From contig NZ_JAEQBB010000010.1 in assembly GCF_018616375.1 (NCBI RefSeq), positions 1 to 64,000 of the forward strand: a stretch of 64,000 nucleotides of DNA, written 5' to 3'. The notes under the pieces were generated by a model, which did not search any database, had not been told where the DNA came from, and saw only the letters and a list, made by a program, of their open reading frames with translations. Position 1 is the first letter of the stretch; each line of letters opens with the position of its first letter. The position numbers and the translations under genes were made by a program. Shown piece by piece: positions 1 through 8,453 of this stretch. Origin of the DNA: Exiguobacterium sp. J17977 (GTDB taxonomy: Bacteria; Bacillota; Bacilli; Exiguobacteriales; Exiguobacteriaceae).

Positions 1-139
1 GCGTCGATTGGATGCCGTTCGCGCACCAGGAGGCGAGCAGTTCTTTCAAATATTGTTGCCGGGAGCGGTTGTGTTCCTTCGCCCAGTCATCGATCTGCTT
101 CACGATGACTGGGTCGATGTCGCGGAGCAACAGGTTCAT
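1..139 (-). CDS. Partial ribbon-helix-helix DNA-binding protein, N-terminus only
   Basis: The gene starts at ATG 139 on the minus strand, behind an AAAGGTGGT ribosome site, and runs off the left edge after 46 codons. The visible N-terminus (MNLLLRDIDPVIVKQIDDWA, then a KEHNRSRQQYLKELL stretch) has the short strand plus two-helix pattern of a CopG/Arc-like ribbon-helix-helix protein. On Gram-positive conjugative plasmids such small proteins commonly act as relaxosome accessory factors or plasmid regulators. It lies last in the transfer gene order, just beyond the repeat cluster at 216-330, which would suit an oriT-binding accessory protein. That role is inference; the missing C-terminus prevents a firmer call. 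Confidence 0.6.
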   Translation of the reverse strand, partial: MNLLLRDIDPVIVKQIDDWAKEHNRSRQQYLKELLASWCANGIQST

Positions 140-215
140 CTGCCTGACCACCTTTCTAGAGGCTGTATATTGCTGAGGTCCTAAAAGTTCGTTCAAAGAG
201 CATAAGGGGAAACTG

Positions 216-330
216 CTATCACTTGTCGTGATAGCCCAGGCAGAGCCTGGGGTTTCCGTGATATCACCAAAAGTCCGAAAGTGGCACGAAATGTGCCAGT
301 AAAACCAGCGATTTGACACGAAATGTGCCA
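216..330. promoter_or_regulatory. Cluster of inverted and direct repeats; candidate oriT or operator region
   Basis: The space between the last transfer gene and the RHH gene is packed with short symmetric motifs. CTATCAC (216-222) pairs with GTGATAG (228-234). CCCAGGC (235-241) pairs with GCCTGGG (245-251). GTGATATCAC (258-267) is a perfect palindrome reusing the same GTGATA half-site. TGGCAC-gaaat-GTGCCA (282-298) is followed 32 bp later by a direct repeat of its CACGAAATGTGCCA portion (317-330). No T-tract follows any stem, so these are not typical terminators. Stacked inverted repeats next to an RHH gene and transfer genes resemble origins of transfer of Gram-positive plasmids, but no nic consensus was identified. 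Confidence 0.45.
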
Positions 331-331
331 C

Positions 332-1171
332 TTAAATCGATAGTTCCCGGAGCCGGACGCGCAATTTGTCGTGCTTTTCTTCGAGCGCTACGACCGACTG
401 TTCGAGCTTTTCAAGTTCTAGTGTGAGCTCGTCACGCTTCCGGCCGAGGTCGAAAATCTCGTTCTCCTGTTCGACCTGTTCGTCGAGCGAGAGGTAGGGA
501 ATTTCGTCTTCGAGTTCCTCTTTGTCACGGTCGAGTCGCTCGATCTGTTGCCGTTGTGCTTCGACTGACTGCTGTGCTGTTTCCAAATGCCGTTCGGTCT
601 CCGCGAGCTCGTCCTCGACGAATAGTCTCGTGAAAGTTGTCTCGTCAGATGAGGAGTGACTCGCCTGTTCGATGGTCCGGCGGTCGGTATAGAGTGACGT
701 CAAAAGACTGTTCTCCCGTTCCTCGGATGTGAGTGTGTCGATTGATTGTGACTCATCCAATCCGTAAATCCGGACCGCGAGCTGGTCGAAGTCGCTCGGT
801 ACATCTTTCAATTCGAGCACGTATTGATCGTTCCGGTCATACAGCACCATGACTTCCTTCTCGGAATCCGGACGTGCCTTATAGACATAGCGGAAGAGAT
901 GATCGTTCATGTTACCTGGTGCTTCATCGAGCGAGAGTCGGATGCGTATTGTCTTGGCCTCCGTATCGTAACTGGACGCGTGGAGCGTCAAGGTATCCCC
1001 GTTCGAGAGACGGATTGCCTCGTTGATCGGCGTCTCATTGACCGGTGTCTCCTCGGCGAAGAAGAACGACGAGGTACCGAAAAAGAGGAAGCCGACGACA
1101 AAGAATACGCCGAGTACGAGGTAGAACCGGGAGACGTTCTGGGTGAGACGCCGTCGTGTTTGTCGTCGCAT
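332..1171 (-). CDS. Membrane-anchored coiled-coil protein of the transfer locus
   Basis: This 279-residue protein is the last gene of the transfer operon. A basic N-terminus precedes one membrane segment (about residues 19-38). A probably beta-rich extracytoplasmic domain (about 45-150) follows, then a long charged C-terminal coiled coil (about 190-275) rich in E, Q, R and L heptads. It starts at ATG 1171 behind AGGAGG and directly abuts the stop of the upstream gene, so the two are probably co-translated. The bitopic layout suits a structural or regulatory subunit of the envelope-spanning channel. I do not recognise a named family; position and topology are the only support for a role in transfer. 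Confidence 0.65.
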   Translation of the reverse strand: MRRQTRRRLTQNVSRFYLVLGVFFVVGFLFFGTSSFFFAEETPVNETPINEAIRLSNGDTLTLHASSYDTEAKTIRIRLSLDEAPGNMNDHLFRYVYKARPDSEKEVMVLYDRNDQYVLELKDVPSDFDQLAVRIYGLDESQSIDTLTSEERENSLLTSLYTDRRTIEQASHSSSDETTFTRLFVEDELAETERHLETAQQSVEAQRQQIERLDRDKEELEDEIPYLSLDEQVEQENEIFDLGRKRDELTLELEKLEQSVVALEEKHDKLRVRLRELSI

Positions 1172-1750
1172 CTAGATTCCTCCTTCAGGTGTCAGGTCTT
1201 CCATTTCGGTGACAACTAAACGTCCTTCGATGGACTCGAACGTCAGGGCCACCAGTTCTTGCGTCGTCTCTTCATAACCCGTCTCGGTGATCAACAGGTG
1301 CTGTTCGAACCGTACGAGGCAATCTTCTCCGGAGAGAGAAGGGAACACCTCGATGTCGCGGACGGTCGTCTCGAACGTGCCGATGTCACTGCCGTCAGCG
1401 GCAAAGAGCGTGACCGCGAGTTCTTCCGACATGACATCTGTCGCCTGTCGTTTCTGAGTCGTGTAACTGTCCTTCGAGATGGTGAAGGCATACTCGACGA
1501 AGCGCGTCGCGCGTGTCGTCAGCTCCTCCATTCGTTCCGTCTCCGTCGAAGCGACGACTTGTTCGGTGTCCGCTGACGTATCCTCGGAGGTTGCCGATTC
1601 AAGGGAAGTGACGCTCTCATTTTTCGTCTCGCTAGGGTCTGAAGTACTCGTGACAGCCGTCACTTGTTGATAGAAAAAGGCGTTCGCCGCGAGTGAAATG
1701 AGAAGCAGTACCCCGAACAGATACGCGAGGTGACGTGCGGTGAAGTTCAT
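1172..1750 (-). CDS. VirB8-like bitopic transfer protein (NTF2-like fold suspected)
   Basis: The preferred start is ATG 1750, because AAAGGAGG lies 7 bases upstream; a longer reading from 1777 lacks such a site. The 192-residue product has one N-terminal membrane segment (about 6-27), a Ser/Thr/Glu-rich linker (about 30-75) and a compact C-terminal domain of about 110 residues beginning with helices and ending in strands. That layout is typical of VirB8/TcpC-type conjugation proteins, whose NTF2-like domains sit outside the membrane and help assemble the channel. The family assignment is by architecture and neighbourhood, not by a diagnostic motif. Confidence 0.55.
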   Translation of the reverse strand: MNFTARHLAYLFGVLLLISLAANAFFYQQVTAVTSTSDPSETKNESVTSLESATSEDTSADTEQVVASTETERMEELTTRATRFVEYAFTISKDSYTTQKRQATDVMSEELAVTLFAADGSDIGTFETTVRDIEVFPSLSGEDCLVRFEQHLLITETGYEETTQELVALTFESIEGRLVVTEMEDLTPEGGI

Positions 1751-1780
1751 TCTTCTTCCTCCTTTCCATACATCCATGAC

Positions 1781-2887
1781 TCAAAATCCGAAGACCGGGG
1801 CGGGGTCGATATGACCGGACCATTCGCTCGTCTTGATCTCGAAATGCAGATGGTTCCCGCTCGATCGGCCTGTCGTGCCGCAGTACCCGAGCGCCTGCCC
1901 AGCGTCGATCTGTTGCCCGGTCTGGACGCCGAGACGACTCAGGTGCGCGTACGCCGTGATGTAGTTGCCGTGTCGGATTTGGACGAGATTGCCGTACGGT
2001 CCGCGGTTCCCGCTATAGATGACGGTGCCGCTCTTGACCGCGTGGATCGTGTCGGACGGGGTGCAACTGAAATCGATCCCGGTGTGGTTGTCCCGTTGTC
2101 CGAAGACGACGCGCCACCCGAAACGCGATGTCACGTTGAGCGGGATGGCGAGCGGGGAACGTAACCCCGACATCAGTTCTTTCGTGATGACCCCGTCGGC
2201 GACGGCGACCGGCGCGAGGTATTTCAACACCGCGTCGACGTATTCGATGTCCCCATAACAGGCACCGTGCTGGACCGCGCTCGGACGATGACAGCGGTAG
2301 ATGCCGGTGTGTTTCACGCGTTGGTACATCATTTGGGAGAACGAGATAGCGAGCTCTTTCGAGTACCGTCCTCCGTTCTGTTGCACATAGTCAATAAAGC
2401 CGCCGCCGAAGTTGTAGCTCTGTAACGTAAGCTGCACGTCACGGTTCGCCCGTTCGAAGACGGACGCGAAATGTTTGACGCCATAGACGATACTTTCTTC
2501 GGGCGAGGTGATGCACCCAATCCGTCCACACTTCGATTCGCTCGCCTGCATCGGGTCGTTCCCGCGTCCGCCGCTCTCCTGCATCATGAGCGCGAGCACG
2601 AGGTTCGTCTGTTCGGCCAGCCCGTGCTTCGTCAGTTCCGATTCGACCAAGGCTCGATATTGGAGCACCTGGTCACTCACCTGGAGACCGCCTGTTGTGT
2701 CGAACGTGACGTCGGTCGGTTGTTCGTTCTGGACACCTGTGAGCGTGTCGAGGATTCCGACGATGAGGATGACCAGGAACAAGACGAGTGCCGCGATGCC
2801 GAGCAGGATGAGCCGCCACTTGAGCGTCGCGAGCTGCCATTTCGCCGTGATGGCAAAGTGAGCGGTCCGTTTCGCGGCCGCCCACAT
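1781..2887 (-). CDS. Bifunctional cell-wall hydrolase: lysozyme-like plus M23 peptidase
   Basis: This is the VirB1-type hydrolase that opens peptidoglycan for the conjugation channel. A membrane anchor lies at about residues 20-46. A lysozyme-like/transglycosylase domain follows (about 75-200) with the typical ALMMQESGG segment containing the catalytic glutamate and a later QSYNFG motif. The C-terminal domain (about 245-368) is a zinc peptidase M23/LytM domain with HTGIDF and HLHFE metal-ligand motifs. The ATG overlaps the TGA of the upstream VirB4 gene, indicating translational coupling. The same two-domain pairing is known from many Gram-positive conjugative plasmids and ICEs. Confidence 0.9.
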   Translation of the reverse strand: MWAAAKRTAHFAITAKWQLATLKWRLILLGIAALVLFLVILIVGILDTLTGVQNEQPTDVTFDTTGGLQVSDQVLQYRALVESELTKHGLAEQTNLVLALMMQESGGRGNDPMQASESKCGRIGCITSPEESIVYGVKHFASVFERANRDVQLTLQSYNFGGGFIDYVQQNGGRYSKELAISFSQMMYQRVKHTGIYRCHRPSAVQHGACYGDIEYVDAVLKYLAPVAVADGVITKELMSGLRSPLAIPLNVTSRFGWRVVFGQRDNHTGIDFSCTPSDTIHAVKSGTVIYSGNRGPYGNLVQIRHGNYITAYAHLSRLGVQTGQQIDAGQALGYCGTTGRSSGNHLHFEIKTSEWSGHIDPAPVFGF

Positions 2888-4848
2888 CAGGCACCTCCAC
2901 CGAACAAGGCGAGTTCTTCGGGCGCGACATCGACGTCAAAGATGAGGTTCTGCACGCCGGAGATGCTGAGGACGACACGTCCCGTCTCGAGCGAGGGGAT
3001 AATCCGCATCTCCGAATTCGAGAGTTGGCCATCAAACACCGTCTGGATGATCGGGATGCTCTCTGCGTCTTGTTCCCCGATGATCTTGTATTGCGTGAGC
3101 TGGAAGAGCGACTTGACGTTCTCGGCATTCTCGGACTTCGATCCGGCCGGCACGAAGTCGGTGATCAGATGCGACACGAAGAAGATGCCACCGAAGTACT
3201 TGCGCGCCTCGCGCATACATCGTTGCAGATACAGGATGGCCGGTTGCGCGATGTCGCGCGTGTTGATTAAGTGGTGTGCTTCGTCGATGACGATGAGGTA
3301 CTTGCATGCCTCTTCCGTCCGGAGCACGCCCTGGTTATAGGCCTTCAGTTGACTCGAGCCGTTGGCGATCATCCCGTCCCACAGCATGTTCATGAGCGAG
3401 AACACCTGCGCCTGGAACACCTCGTCCCGTAAGCTTGTCAAGTTCCGGAGTGGGAATGAGACGATGAGTGCCTCGTCGAACCGGTCGATCGAGGAGTGGC
3501 CGTCGAAGATGTTGCCGTAGTTATGGACGAGGTTCGTGACCGCGAGCTCGATGTTCTCGAGACGCCGTACCCGGTTCGGACTGATCGAATCTTTGATCGA
3601 CGTGCGTGTGTCATCCGTGTAGAGCTCACGACGCACGAGCTTCAAGAAGTCGGAGAACGTCGGGTACCGGTTCGCCGGATGCGTCGTGATCGGCAGTTCG
3701 CCTTGTTCGTCCCAGAGCCCGTGCCGGACGTACAGGTCCCGAAGCAAAATCTCGAACTCGTTCGTCTCTTCCTGCGTCGCTGCCGGGTTGATGTAGTGAT
3801 AGAACACGGCCATCTTCGAGAGGTGCTGCATGAACGAGAGTGCCTCGTTGGCGCTGCCGTCGTTATTGGTCACCGTCTTATAGACATGGAGCGGATTGAT
3901 GAGTCCGGCCGATCCGTCGAGCGCGATCTCTTTCCCGCCGAGCTGGCGCACGAGGTCCGAGAACTCGCCCGTGACGTCGAGGATGCGGATCTTGTTGCCC
4001 TTGATCGCCTGGTCGAGCACCGTCTTTTTGAGGAGCGTCGACTTGCCGGACCCCATCTTGCCGATCATGAGCGCGTTATAGAACTTGCGCTGTTTGTCCT
4101 TATGGAACAGGTCAAAGATGACGCTGCCGTTCGTGTCGGTCGTCCCGTAATACGTGCCGGTCGCGTCCTGGAGCGACGTGAAGTGGAACGGGTAGCCGCC
4201 GGCGATAGAGAGGGAAGGAATCTCTTTCCCGCGGCGCCGGTTCGGGAGCTTTTGTTGTTGATCATAGCTCGTGAACAGGCTCTGCCATTCCCATTCCTGT
4301 TCGTTCAGGAAAATTGTCGAACGGAAGTTTCGGGCCTCGAGCTCTTCCATCACTTCCTGCACCTTCACCTCGAGCGTGTCGAGCGTCTTCGCCTTTACAT
4401 AGAGGCGTAGGTGCAGATATTTCATCGTCTCGCCCTGGGTGATCTGTTCGTAGAGCTCGTTCAGCTCCTTATACGTCTCCCGGGCGTCGATGCGGTCGAT
4501 GTTGTCCTTCGCGTTCTCGAAGCGTGTATTTTGTTCGGCCATCGACTTGTTGATGGTCTGGATGATCTCACGCTTGTCGGCCGTCCCGATGTCGAGCGTC
4601 GTCAAAACGCCCGGCATGTTCAAAATCGGTTCGAGCCAGTAGTCATAGACAAGCGACTGATATTTATAGACATGGAGACACGACAGGTAGCCGTCACCGA
4701 GCCGGACGAAGTTGGCGTCGAACTTAATGCCGCCTTGCGGCTGGATCTTGGCGATGACATCGGGATTGTAGCCCTTCTCGATCTTGACGGTCTCTGGGTC
4801 CTGTTGTTTGGATAACTTGTCACGCAGGCGTTGCCACATATACGTCAC
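2887..4848 (-). CDS. virB4: VirB4/TrsE-type conjugation ATPase
   Basis: This 653-residue cytoplasmic ATPase powers pilus and channel assembly in type IV secretion. Walker A (GKMGSGKST, about 263-271) and Walker B (LIVIDEAHH, about residue 525) are intact, followed by the arginine-finger-containing C-terminal half. It is shorter at the N-terminus than single-chain VirB4 proteins, and the next gene upstream (4857-5477) resembles the missing N-terminal part, as in the TrsD/TrsE arrangement of staphylococcal pSK41-like plasmids. It starts at ATG 4848 behind AAAGGAGTGACG. Confidence 0.92.
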   Translation of the reverse strand: MTYMWQRLRDKLSKQQDPETVKIEKGYNPDVIAKIQPQGGIKFDANFVRLGDGYLSCLHVYKYQSLVYDYWLEPILNMPGVLTTLDIGTADKREIIQTINKSMAEQNTRFENAKDNIDRIDARETYKELNELYEQITQGETMKYLHLRLYVKAKTLDTLEVKVQEVMEELEARNFRSTIFLNEQEWEWQSLFTSYDQQQKLPNRRRGKEIPSLSIAGGYPFHFTSLQDATGTYYGTTDTNGSVIFDLFHKDKQRKFYNALMIGKMGSGKSTLLKKTVLDQAIKGNKIRILDVTGEFSDLVRQLGGKEIALDGSAGLINPLHVYKTVTNNDGSANEALSFMQHLSKMAVFYHYINPAATQEETNEFEILLRDLYVRHGLWDEQGELPITTHPANRYPTFSDFLKLVRRELYTDDTRTSIKDSISPNRVRRLENIELAVTNLVHNYGNIFDGHSSIDRFDEALIVSFPLRNLTSLRDEVFQAQVFSLMNMLWDGMIANGSSQLKAYNQGVLRTEEACKYLIVIDEAHHLINTRDIAQPAILYLQRCMREARKYFGGIFFVSHLITDFVPAGSKSENAENVKSLFQLTQYKIIGEQDAESIPIIQTVFDGQLSNSEMRIIPSLETGRVVLSISGVQNLIFDVDVAPEELALFGGGA

Positions 4849-4856
4849 TCCTTTCT

Positions 4857-5477
4857 TCAGGCGTCGAGTTGTGGTTTCGTGTTCGGGTTGTTCAGTTGAT
4901 AGAGCACATGCACCTTCTGGTCGAGCGTCAGCTCGCGCATCGGGTTCGAGCGGCGGAGCAGTTTATAGAGATGCGTCTTCCGCTCGCGTAGCGTCCGCTC
5001 GTCGTCGGCATAAAAAAAGAGGAGATAATCGCGATTGGTGCGATGCTCCTCGAGGTATTCGAGCTCCTGCTTCTTTTTGAGTAAAAAGGGCAGGTAGGCC
5101 GGTGTCTGATTTTGTCGAATCTGTCGTTCGATGCTGATCTTCTGCCGCTCGAGACTGAGCGGTGTGTTCAGTGGCACGACCTTGAGCGGGTGCGTGTACG
5201 CTTGCAGAAGATAGGCGAGCGAGAACACATCATGGTCCTTTTCCTCCTCGTTCAACGAATAGATGTCTTTCGAGGTGAGCTGGACCATGTCGAGATAGGT
5301 CCCATCGCGCATCTCGAACGACTCGAACCCGGTGATGTCGACGACCGGCATCAGTTCGGCGACCGTCGATTTGACGACGACCTTGTCTTTGACCTTCCGT
5401 TTCTCGACCACGTCCTGTTCGTCGAGCCAGGTGCCTGTGCGTCTCGGTTCTTGTAGCGTGTCTTCGATGAAAGCCAT
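4857..5477 (-). CDS. TrsD-like N-terminal partner of split VirB4
   Basis: The start is placed at ATG 5477 because GGAGGTGA lies just upstream; a longer reading would overlap the preceding gene. The 206-residue hydrophilic product has strands around VVDITGFESFEMRDG, which resemble the N-terminal VirB4/CagE domain, and a helical second half rich in K, E and R. It ends 9 bp before the VirB4 ATPase gene. Splitting VirB4 into a small N-terminal protein and an ATPase is known for Trs/Tra systems of Gram-positive plasmids. No ATPase motif is present, as expected for this half. It probably acts at the cytoplasmic face with its partner. Confidence 0.7.
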   Translation of the reverse strand: MAFIEDTLQEPRRTGTWLDEQDVVEKRKVKDKVVVKSTVAELMPVVDITGFESFEMRDGTYLDMVQLTSKDIYSLNEEEKDHDVFSLAYLLQAYTHPLKVVPLNTPLSLERQKISIERQIRQNQTPAYLPFLLKKKQELEYLEEHRTNRDYLLFFYADDERTLRERKTHLYKLLRRSNPMRELTLDQKVHVLYQLNNPNTKPQLDA

Positions 5478-5478
5478 C

Positions 5479-5778
5479 TCAATCACCTCCTTTCGTCTGC
5501 GCATCGAGCGCGAGATAGGTGTCTTTGCGTTTGATGAGCGCGTAGTAGAGTGCATGGACCATCCGCTTCTGCGGATTCGTCGCCGGCCGGAGTACCATGA
5601 ACAGCCCGAAGACGATGAGGAAGACCGTGAACGGGATGTGGAGCACGGACGGGATGAACGGGAGCGTCACGAGCCGGAGCACGATGAGCCCGACGAGGAA
5701 CAGGAAATCATGCAGATAGAGCATCTTGTTGATCTTCAGTTCGGTCGTGACCTCGTTCGGGATCCGATAGTTGCGCAT
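5479..5778 (-). CDS. PrgI/VirB3-like inner-membrane protein
   Basis: This 99-residue protein begins with MRNYRIPNEVTTELKI and has two closely spaced membrane segments (about 20-42 and 45-66), followed by a short cytoplasmic tail. The IPNE-type start and paired hydrophobic segments are characteristic of PrgI-family proteins, the Gram-positive counterparts of VirB3. These sit beside VirB4 in the membrane complex. The gene immediately precedes the split VirB4 genes, the conserved order VirB3-VirB4. Its stop touches the ribosome site of the next gene, so expression is likely coupled. Confidence 0.82.
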   Translation of the reverse strand: MRNYRIPNEVTTELKINKMLYLHDFLFLVGLIVLRLVTLPFIPSVLHIPFTVFLIVFGLFMVLRPATNPQKRMVHALYYALIKRKDTYLALDAQTKGGD

Positions 5779-5784
5779 GGGTCA

Positions 5785-7746
5785 TCACTCCTTTTTCTTC
5801 ATATTGTCAGGTTTAGGCGGCGAGGTCGGATAGATTCGTCGCGACTCTTCCTGGTGCTGGCTATGACGGTGCGTCTGATTTTCACGCACCTGTTCGATGA
5901 CTTCGGTCTCGACGTCGAGGACGGTGTCCTGATGAATGGTCCGTCGGGCGCGTCCTTGATGTTTCGCTGTTGCCGTATCACTCGAGTCCGTCGTAGAGGA
6001 CGAAGATGAGGATGAGCCGTTTGAGTGTGGTGCCTCATGAGGTGTCGGTGAAGTCGCGTCGTTTCTGGCTACCAATTCACTGTGACGATGGTCTGGTCCG
6101 GATGCTGCATCGATGGACCCGGTGACCGATTCGAGAGGCGATGAAGCTGAGCTTGGAGAATGGCCAGAGATCGAATGATTATGAATCGATTCCGGTCTTT
6201 GTGTCTCCGATGACGTAGTTTGATGGTCGGGTCCACGTCCGGGATTCGATTCCGGGTTCGTCGCATGGATTGATTCGGGAGACGTGCGGCCTGACGCTTC
6301 CTTCCCGTGTGGAGAGCCTTGCGCTTCCGGTTCTGATTCTTGACCACTGATTGGTTGCGCAACGTCCTTCGGAATTGTCGGTTTGTCTTGATTAGGTTGA
6401 GTACGACTTTCGGTTTGATTCGCTTGAGCGATACTGTCTGGATCGTGTTGTCTCTCCGTGTCCGCTCGCTGTGAATCTTGGGTCGCCACACTAAGCGGTG
6501 AATCACTTTGCGGCATGGCATTCGAATCCATCCGAGCCGTCGCGGCCTCATGGAGCGAGGGCATCTTTGGTGCGCCTTGTGTGGCACGCGCGACCTTCGA
6601 GACCGCATGGGCACCTGCCGAGGTCACGCCTTTCCCGGCGGCATAGGCGCCGAGCGCGACACCCCAGCCCCGTTTTAGCCCCGCATCGATTCCGAACAGC
6701 CGCTCGACCACGTTCGGTCCATCAATCAAGGCGACCGAGAAGGCGATGAGGGCGATCAGGTAGGCGAATTCGTCCAAAGTCTCTGCGAGATAGGCGGTCC
6801 CGATCGTGTACAACTTGATGGAGACGAAGATCAGGATGATCACGAGGAACGTGTTCAAAATGCTCTGAATGACCTTCTTTGTCTTTTGGCCACTGTGCAG
6901 ATCGGCCGGTGCGACGAGGATCGCCAAGACATAGTTGAAGGCAAGCTCGAACGAGAGACGCGCCAGTTTGTAGGCGATCGAGAACAGCGTGAAGCCCATG
7001 ATCCCGAGCGTCACGAAGATGGTCAACCAGTTCGGCTGATAGCGGTAGTAATACTGGTTGTTCCATTCGACGCCACTTTGATCGAGTTTACCGAGACTTG
7101 TCTCTTTTCCGTTCCATAGAATATAGGACCCGGCCAACTTGTTTCCGGTTGCCGATAAGTCATAGTTGTTCTTGTCGAAAATCTCGTTGATTCGGATGTT
7201 ATCAATCAACTCAGTCGGAATGGCATTTAATGATTCGCCTGTATTAGCATCAAAATTCTTCGAATCGTGCTCAATCAAATCATGTACATTCCGCTTTAAG
7301 ATACTCTCAGATAATGAGGCTTCTCCGTCGTAAAGCGAGTCTGTTCCGATTTCTGCGATTGCCTCATCAGAAAATTCCTGAATTCGGCTCATAGTTGGTG
7401 AAAGTAAACCTAAGATCAATAGTGTGATGAACAGGTTGATCAAAAAACTCTCACGTTCAAATTTCTTTTGGAAAATCAACAAGTACCCAGTGAACAAGAA
7501 ACTTCCTGCTAAAAGAACATACAAAAAAGGTTGAATCGTAAGAACGAACTCAACCACTTGTTCATTATTGAAGAATGTATTGGTTAATAGGATTTGATTC
7601 GTGATTGATTCAAGGCCGTCAATCAAGACTGATAGTCCTCTGACAAGAATCCATCCCATTGAGCGCAGTGCGTCATTGACCATACTACTGATTTGGAGTA
7701 CATCTTCGTATTCCTGTAATTTGGTGATTAAATCGGAATCAGCCAT
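5785..7746 (-). CDS. VirB6/TrsL-like polytopic channel protein with low-complexity tail
   Basis: The N-terminal 400 residues contain several hydrophobic helices (around 75-95, 105-130, 250-285, 290-320 and 325-350), consistent with the VirB6/TrbL class that forms the inner-membrane pore. The last 250 residues are hydrophilic and low in complexity, dominated by S, Q, P, H, E and T, and probably unstructured. Base composition follows the domain boundary: the N-terminal third is AT-richer than the central channel part. Members of the family often have variable, disordered C-termini, so the tail is unusual only in length. It lies between the lipoprotein and VirB3-like genes. Confidence 0.78.
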   Translation of the reverse strand: MADSDLITKLQEYEDVLQISSMVNDALRSMGWILVRGLSVLIDGLESITNQILLTNTFFNNEQVVEFVLTIQPFLYVLLAGSFLFTGYLLIFQKKFERESFLINLFITLLILGLLSPTMSRIQEFSDEAIAEIGTDSLYDGEASLSESILKRNVHDLIEHDSKNFDANTGESLNAIPTELIDNIRINEIFDKNNYDLSATGNKLAGSYILWNGKETSLGKLDQSGVEWNNQYYYRYQPNWLTIFVTLGIMGFTLFSIAYKLARLSFELAFNYVLAILVAPADLHSGQKTKKVIQSILNTFLVIILIFVSIKLYTIGTAYLAETLDEFAYLIALIAFSVALIDGPNVVERLFGIDAGLKRGWGVALGAYAAGKGVTSAGAHAVSKVARATQGAPKMPSLHEAATARMDSNAMPQSDSPLSVATQDSQRADTERQHDPDSIAQANQTESRTQPNQDKPTIPKDVAQPISGQESEPEAQGSPHGKEASGRTSPESIHATNPESNPGRGPDHQTTSSETQRPESIHNHSISGHSPSSASSPLESVTGSIDAASGPDHRHSELVARNDATSPTPHEAPHSNGSSSSSSSTTDSSDTATAKHQGRARRTIHQDTVLDVETEVIEQVRENQTHRHSQHQEESRRIYPTSPPKPDNMKKKE

Positions 7747-7761
7747 TGAAAGACCCCCAAT

Positions 7762-8178
7762 CTACTGAGTCCTAGTAAAGAAGTCCGCTAACTGTTGTTC
7801 GTAATTGTCCGCCGTCAACATTCCAACATTGACTTCATCTGTGACGTTTCCATCTTGAATCGAGTATAGAACGGCACCTTTTAGTTCGTCAGTGTATTCA
7901 AAGTTACCACGATCGACAAGTGTCTCGCCATCTGGCTGAAACGTATTATAAAGCGTGACTTGTTGGTTCTCTTCGTTCGCTACCTCTTTTACGAATTCAA
8001 CGAACTCTTCGAATTCACCATCTTCTTCTTTTACAATCAGCAAATAATCATCCTCTTTGGCTGTCATGACCTTCTCAACGTGTTCAATATCACGTTGAAC
8101 CAAAGACTCATTGGAATTTGAGCAAGCTCCAAGTAAAAACAAGCTGATTCCTAAAGTACCCGCAAGTAGTTTCCTCAT
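7762..8178 (-). CDS. Transfer-locus lipoprotein
   Basis: This 138-residue protein has a clear lipoprotein signal: basic start (MRKLL), hydrophobic core, then a LLGAC lipobox with the lipidated cysteine at about residue 19. The mature part is acidic and of mixed alpha/beta character, exposed outside the membrane. No conserved enzyme motif is visible. It sits between the 80-residue protein and the VirB6-like channel, close enough for one transcript. Similar small lipoproteins in conjugation loci have been linked to surface exclusion or channel stabilisation, but nothing in the sequence chooses between these. Confidence 0.7.
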   Translation of the reverse strand: MRKLLAGTLGISLFLLGACSNSNESLVQRDIEHVEKVMTAKEDDYLLIVKEEDGEFEEFVEFVKEVANEENQQVTLYNTFQPDGETLVDRGNFEYTDELKGAVLYSIQDGNVTDEVNVGMLTADNYEQQLADFFTRTQ

Positions 8179-8194
8179 AACGTTTACCCCTCCG

Positions 8195-8437
8195 TCAGAC
8201 GATTTTCCCCTTCAATAGATCCGCGACTTTTAAGTTGACGCGGAAGTCGAACTTATCTATTAGTGTAACAGTTTTCGGGATGTCTGAGGTGTCGTCCTGA
8301 TAGACGGTCAGAAAGCCATCGGTCGTCTGAATGTTGAGAACATCGCCCCGTTCGAGGCGGACACGTTGCGTCTCGATGATCCTCGCGACGACACGCAATT
8401 CGTTCTGGATTCGCTTCTCTCTCGCACTCTCGGCCAT
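8195..8437 (-). CDS. Small conserved-looking transfer-locus protein
   Basis: This 80-residue soluble protein has a basic N-terminal helix (MAESAREKRIQNELR) followed by a probably all-beta segment (about 28-80) with alternating hydrophobic residues. It starts at ATG 8437 behind GAGGAGG and lies 16 bp downstream of the coupling-protein gene. No family is recognised. The strand-rich part could be a small barrel that binds a partner of the coupling protein, but that is only a guess from position. Confidence 0.55.
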   Translation of the reverse strand: MAESAREKRIQNELRVVARIIETQRVRLERGDVLNIQTTDGFLTVYQDDTSDIPKTVTLIDKFDFRVNLKVADLLKGKIV

Positions 8438-8453
8438 GGGTTCGGCCTCCTCT

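Noticed and set aside
235-251. CCCAGGC/GCCTGGG stem as terminator of the transfer operon
   Set aside because: No T-tract follows on either strand, and it is one of several stacked repeats.
824-1219. Long plus-strand open frame within the first transfer genes
   Set aside because: It is a shadow of the GC-rich minus-strand genes; it has no ribosome site and no protein-like composition. The same holds for most opposite-strand frames between 1 and 13 kb.
3496-4410. 304-codon plus-strand frame inside virB4
   Set aside because: Antisense shadow of a gene with intact ATPase motifs.
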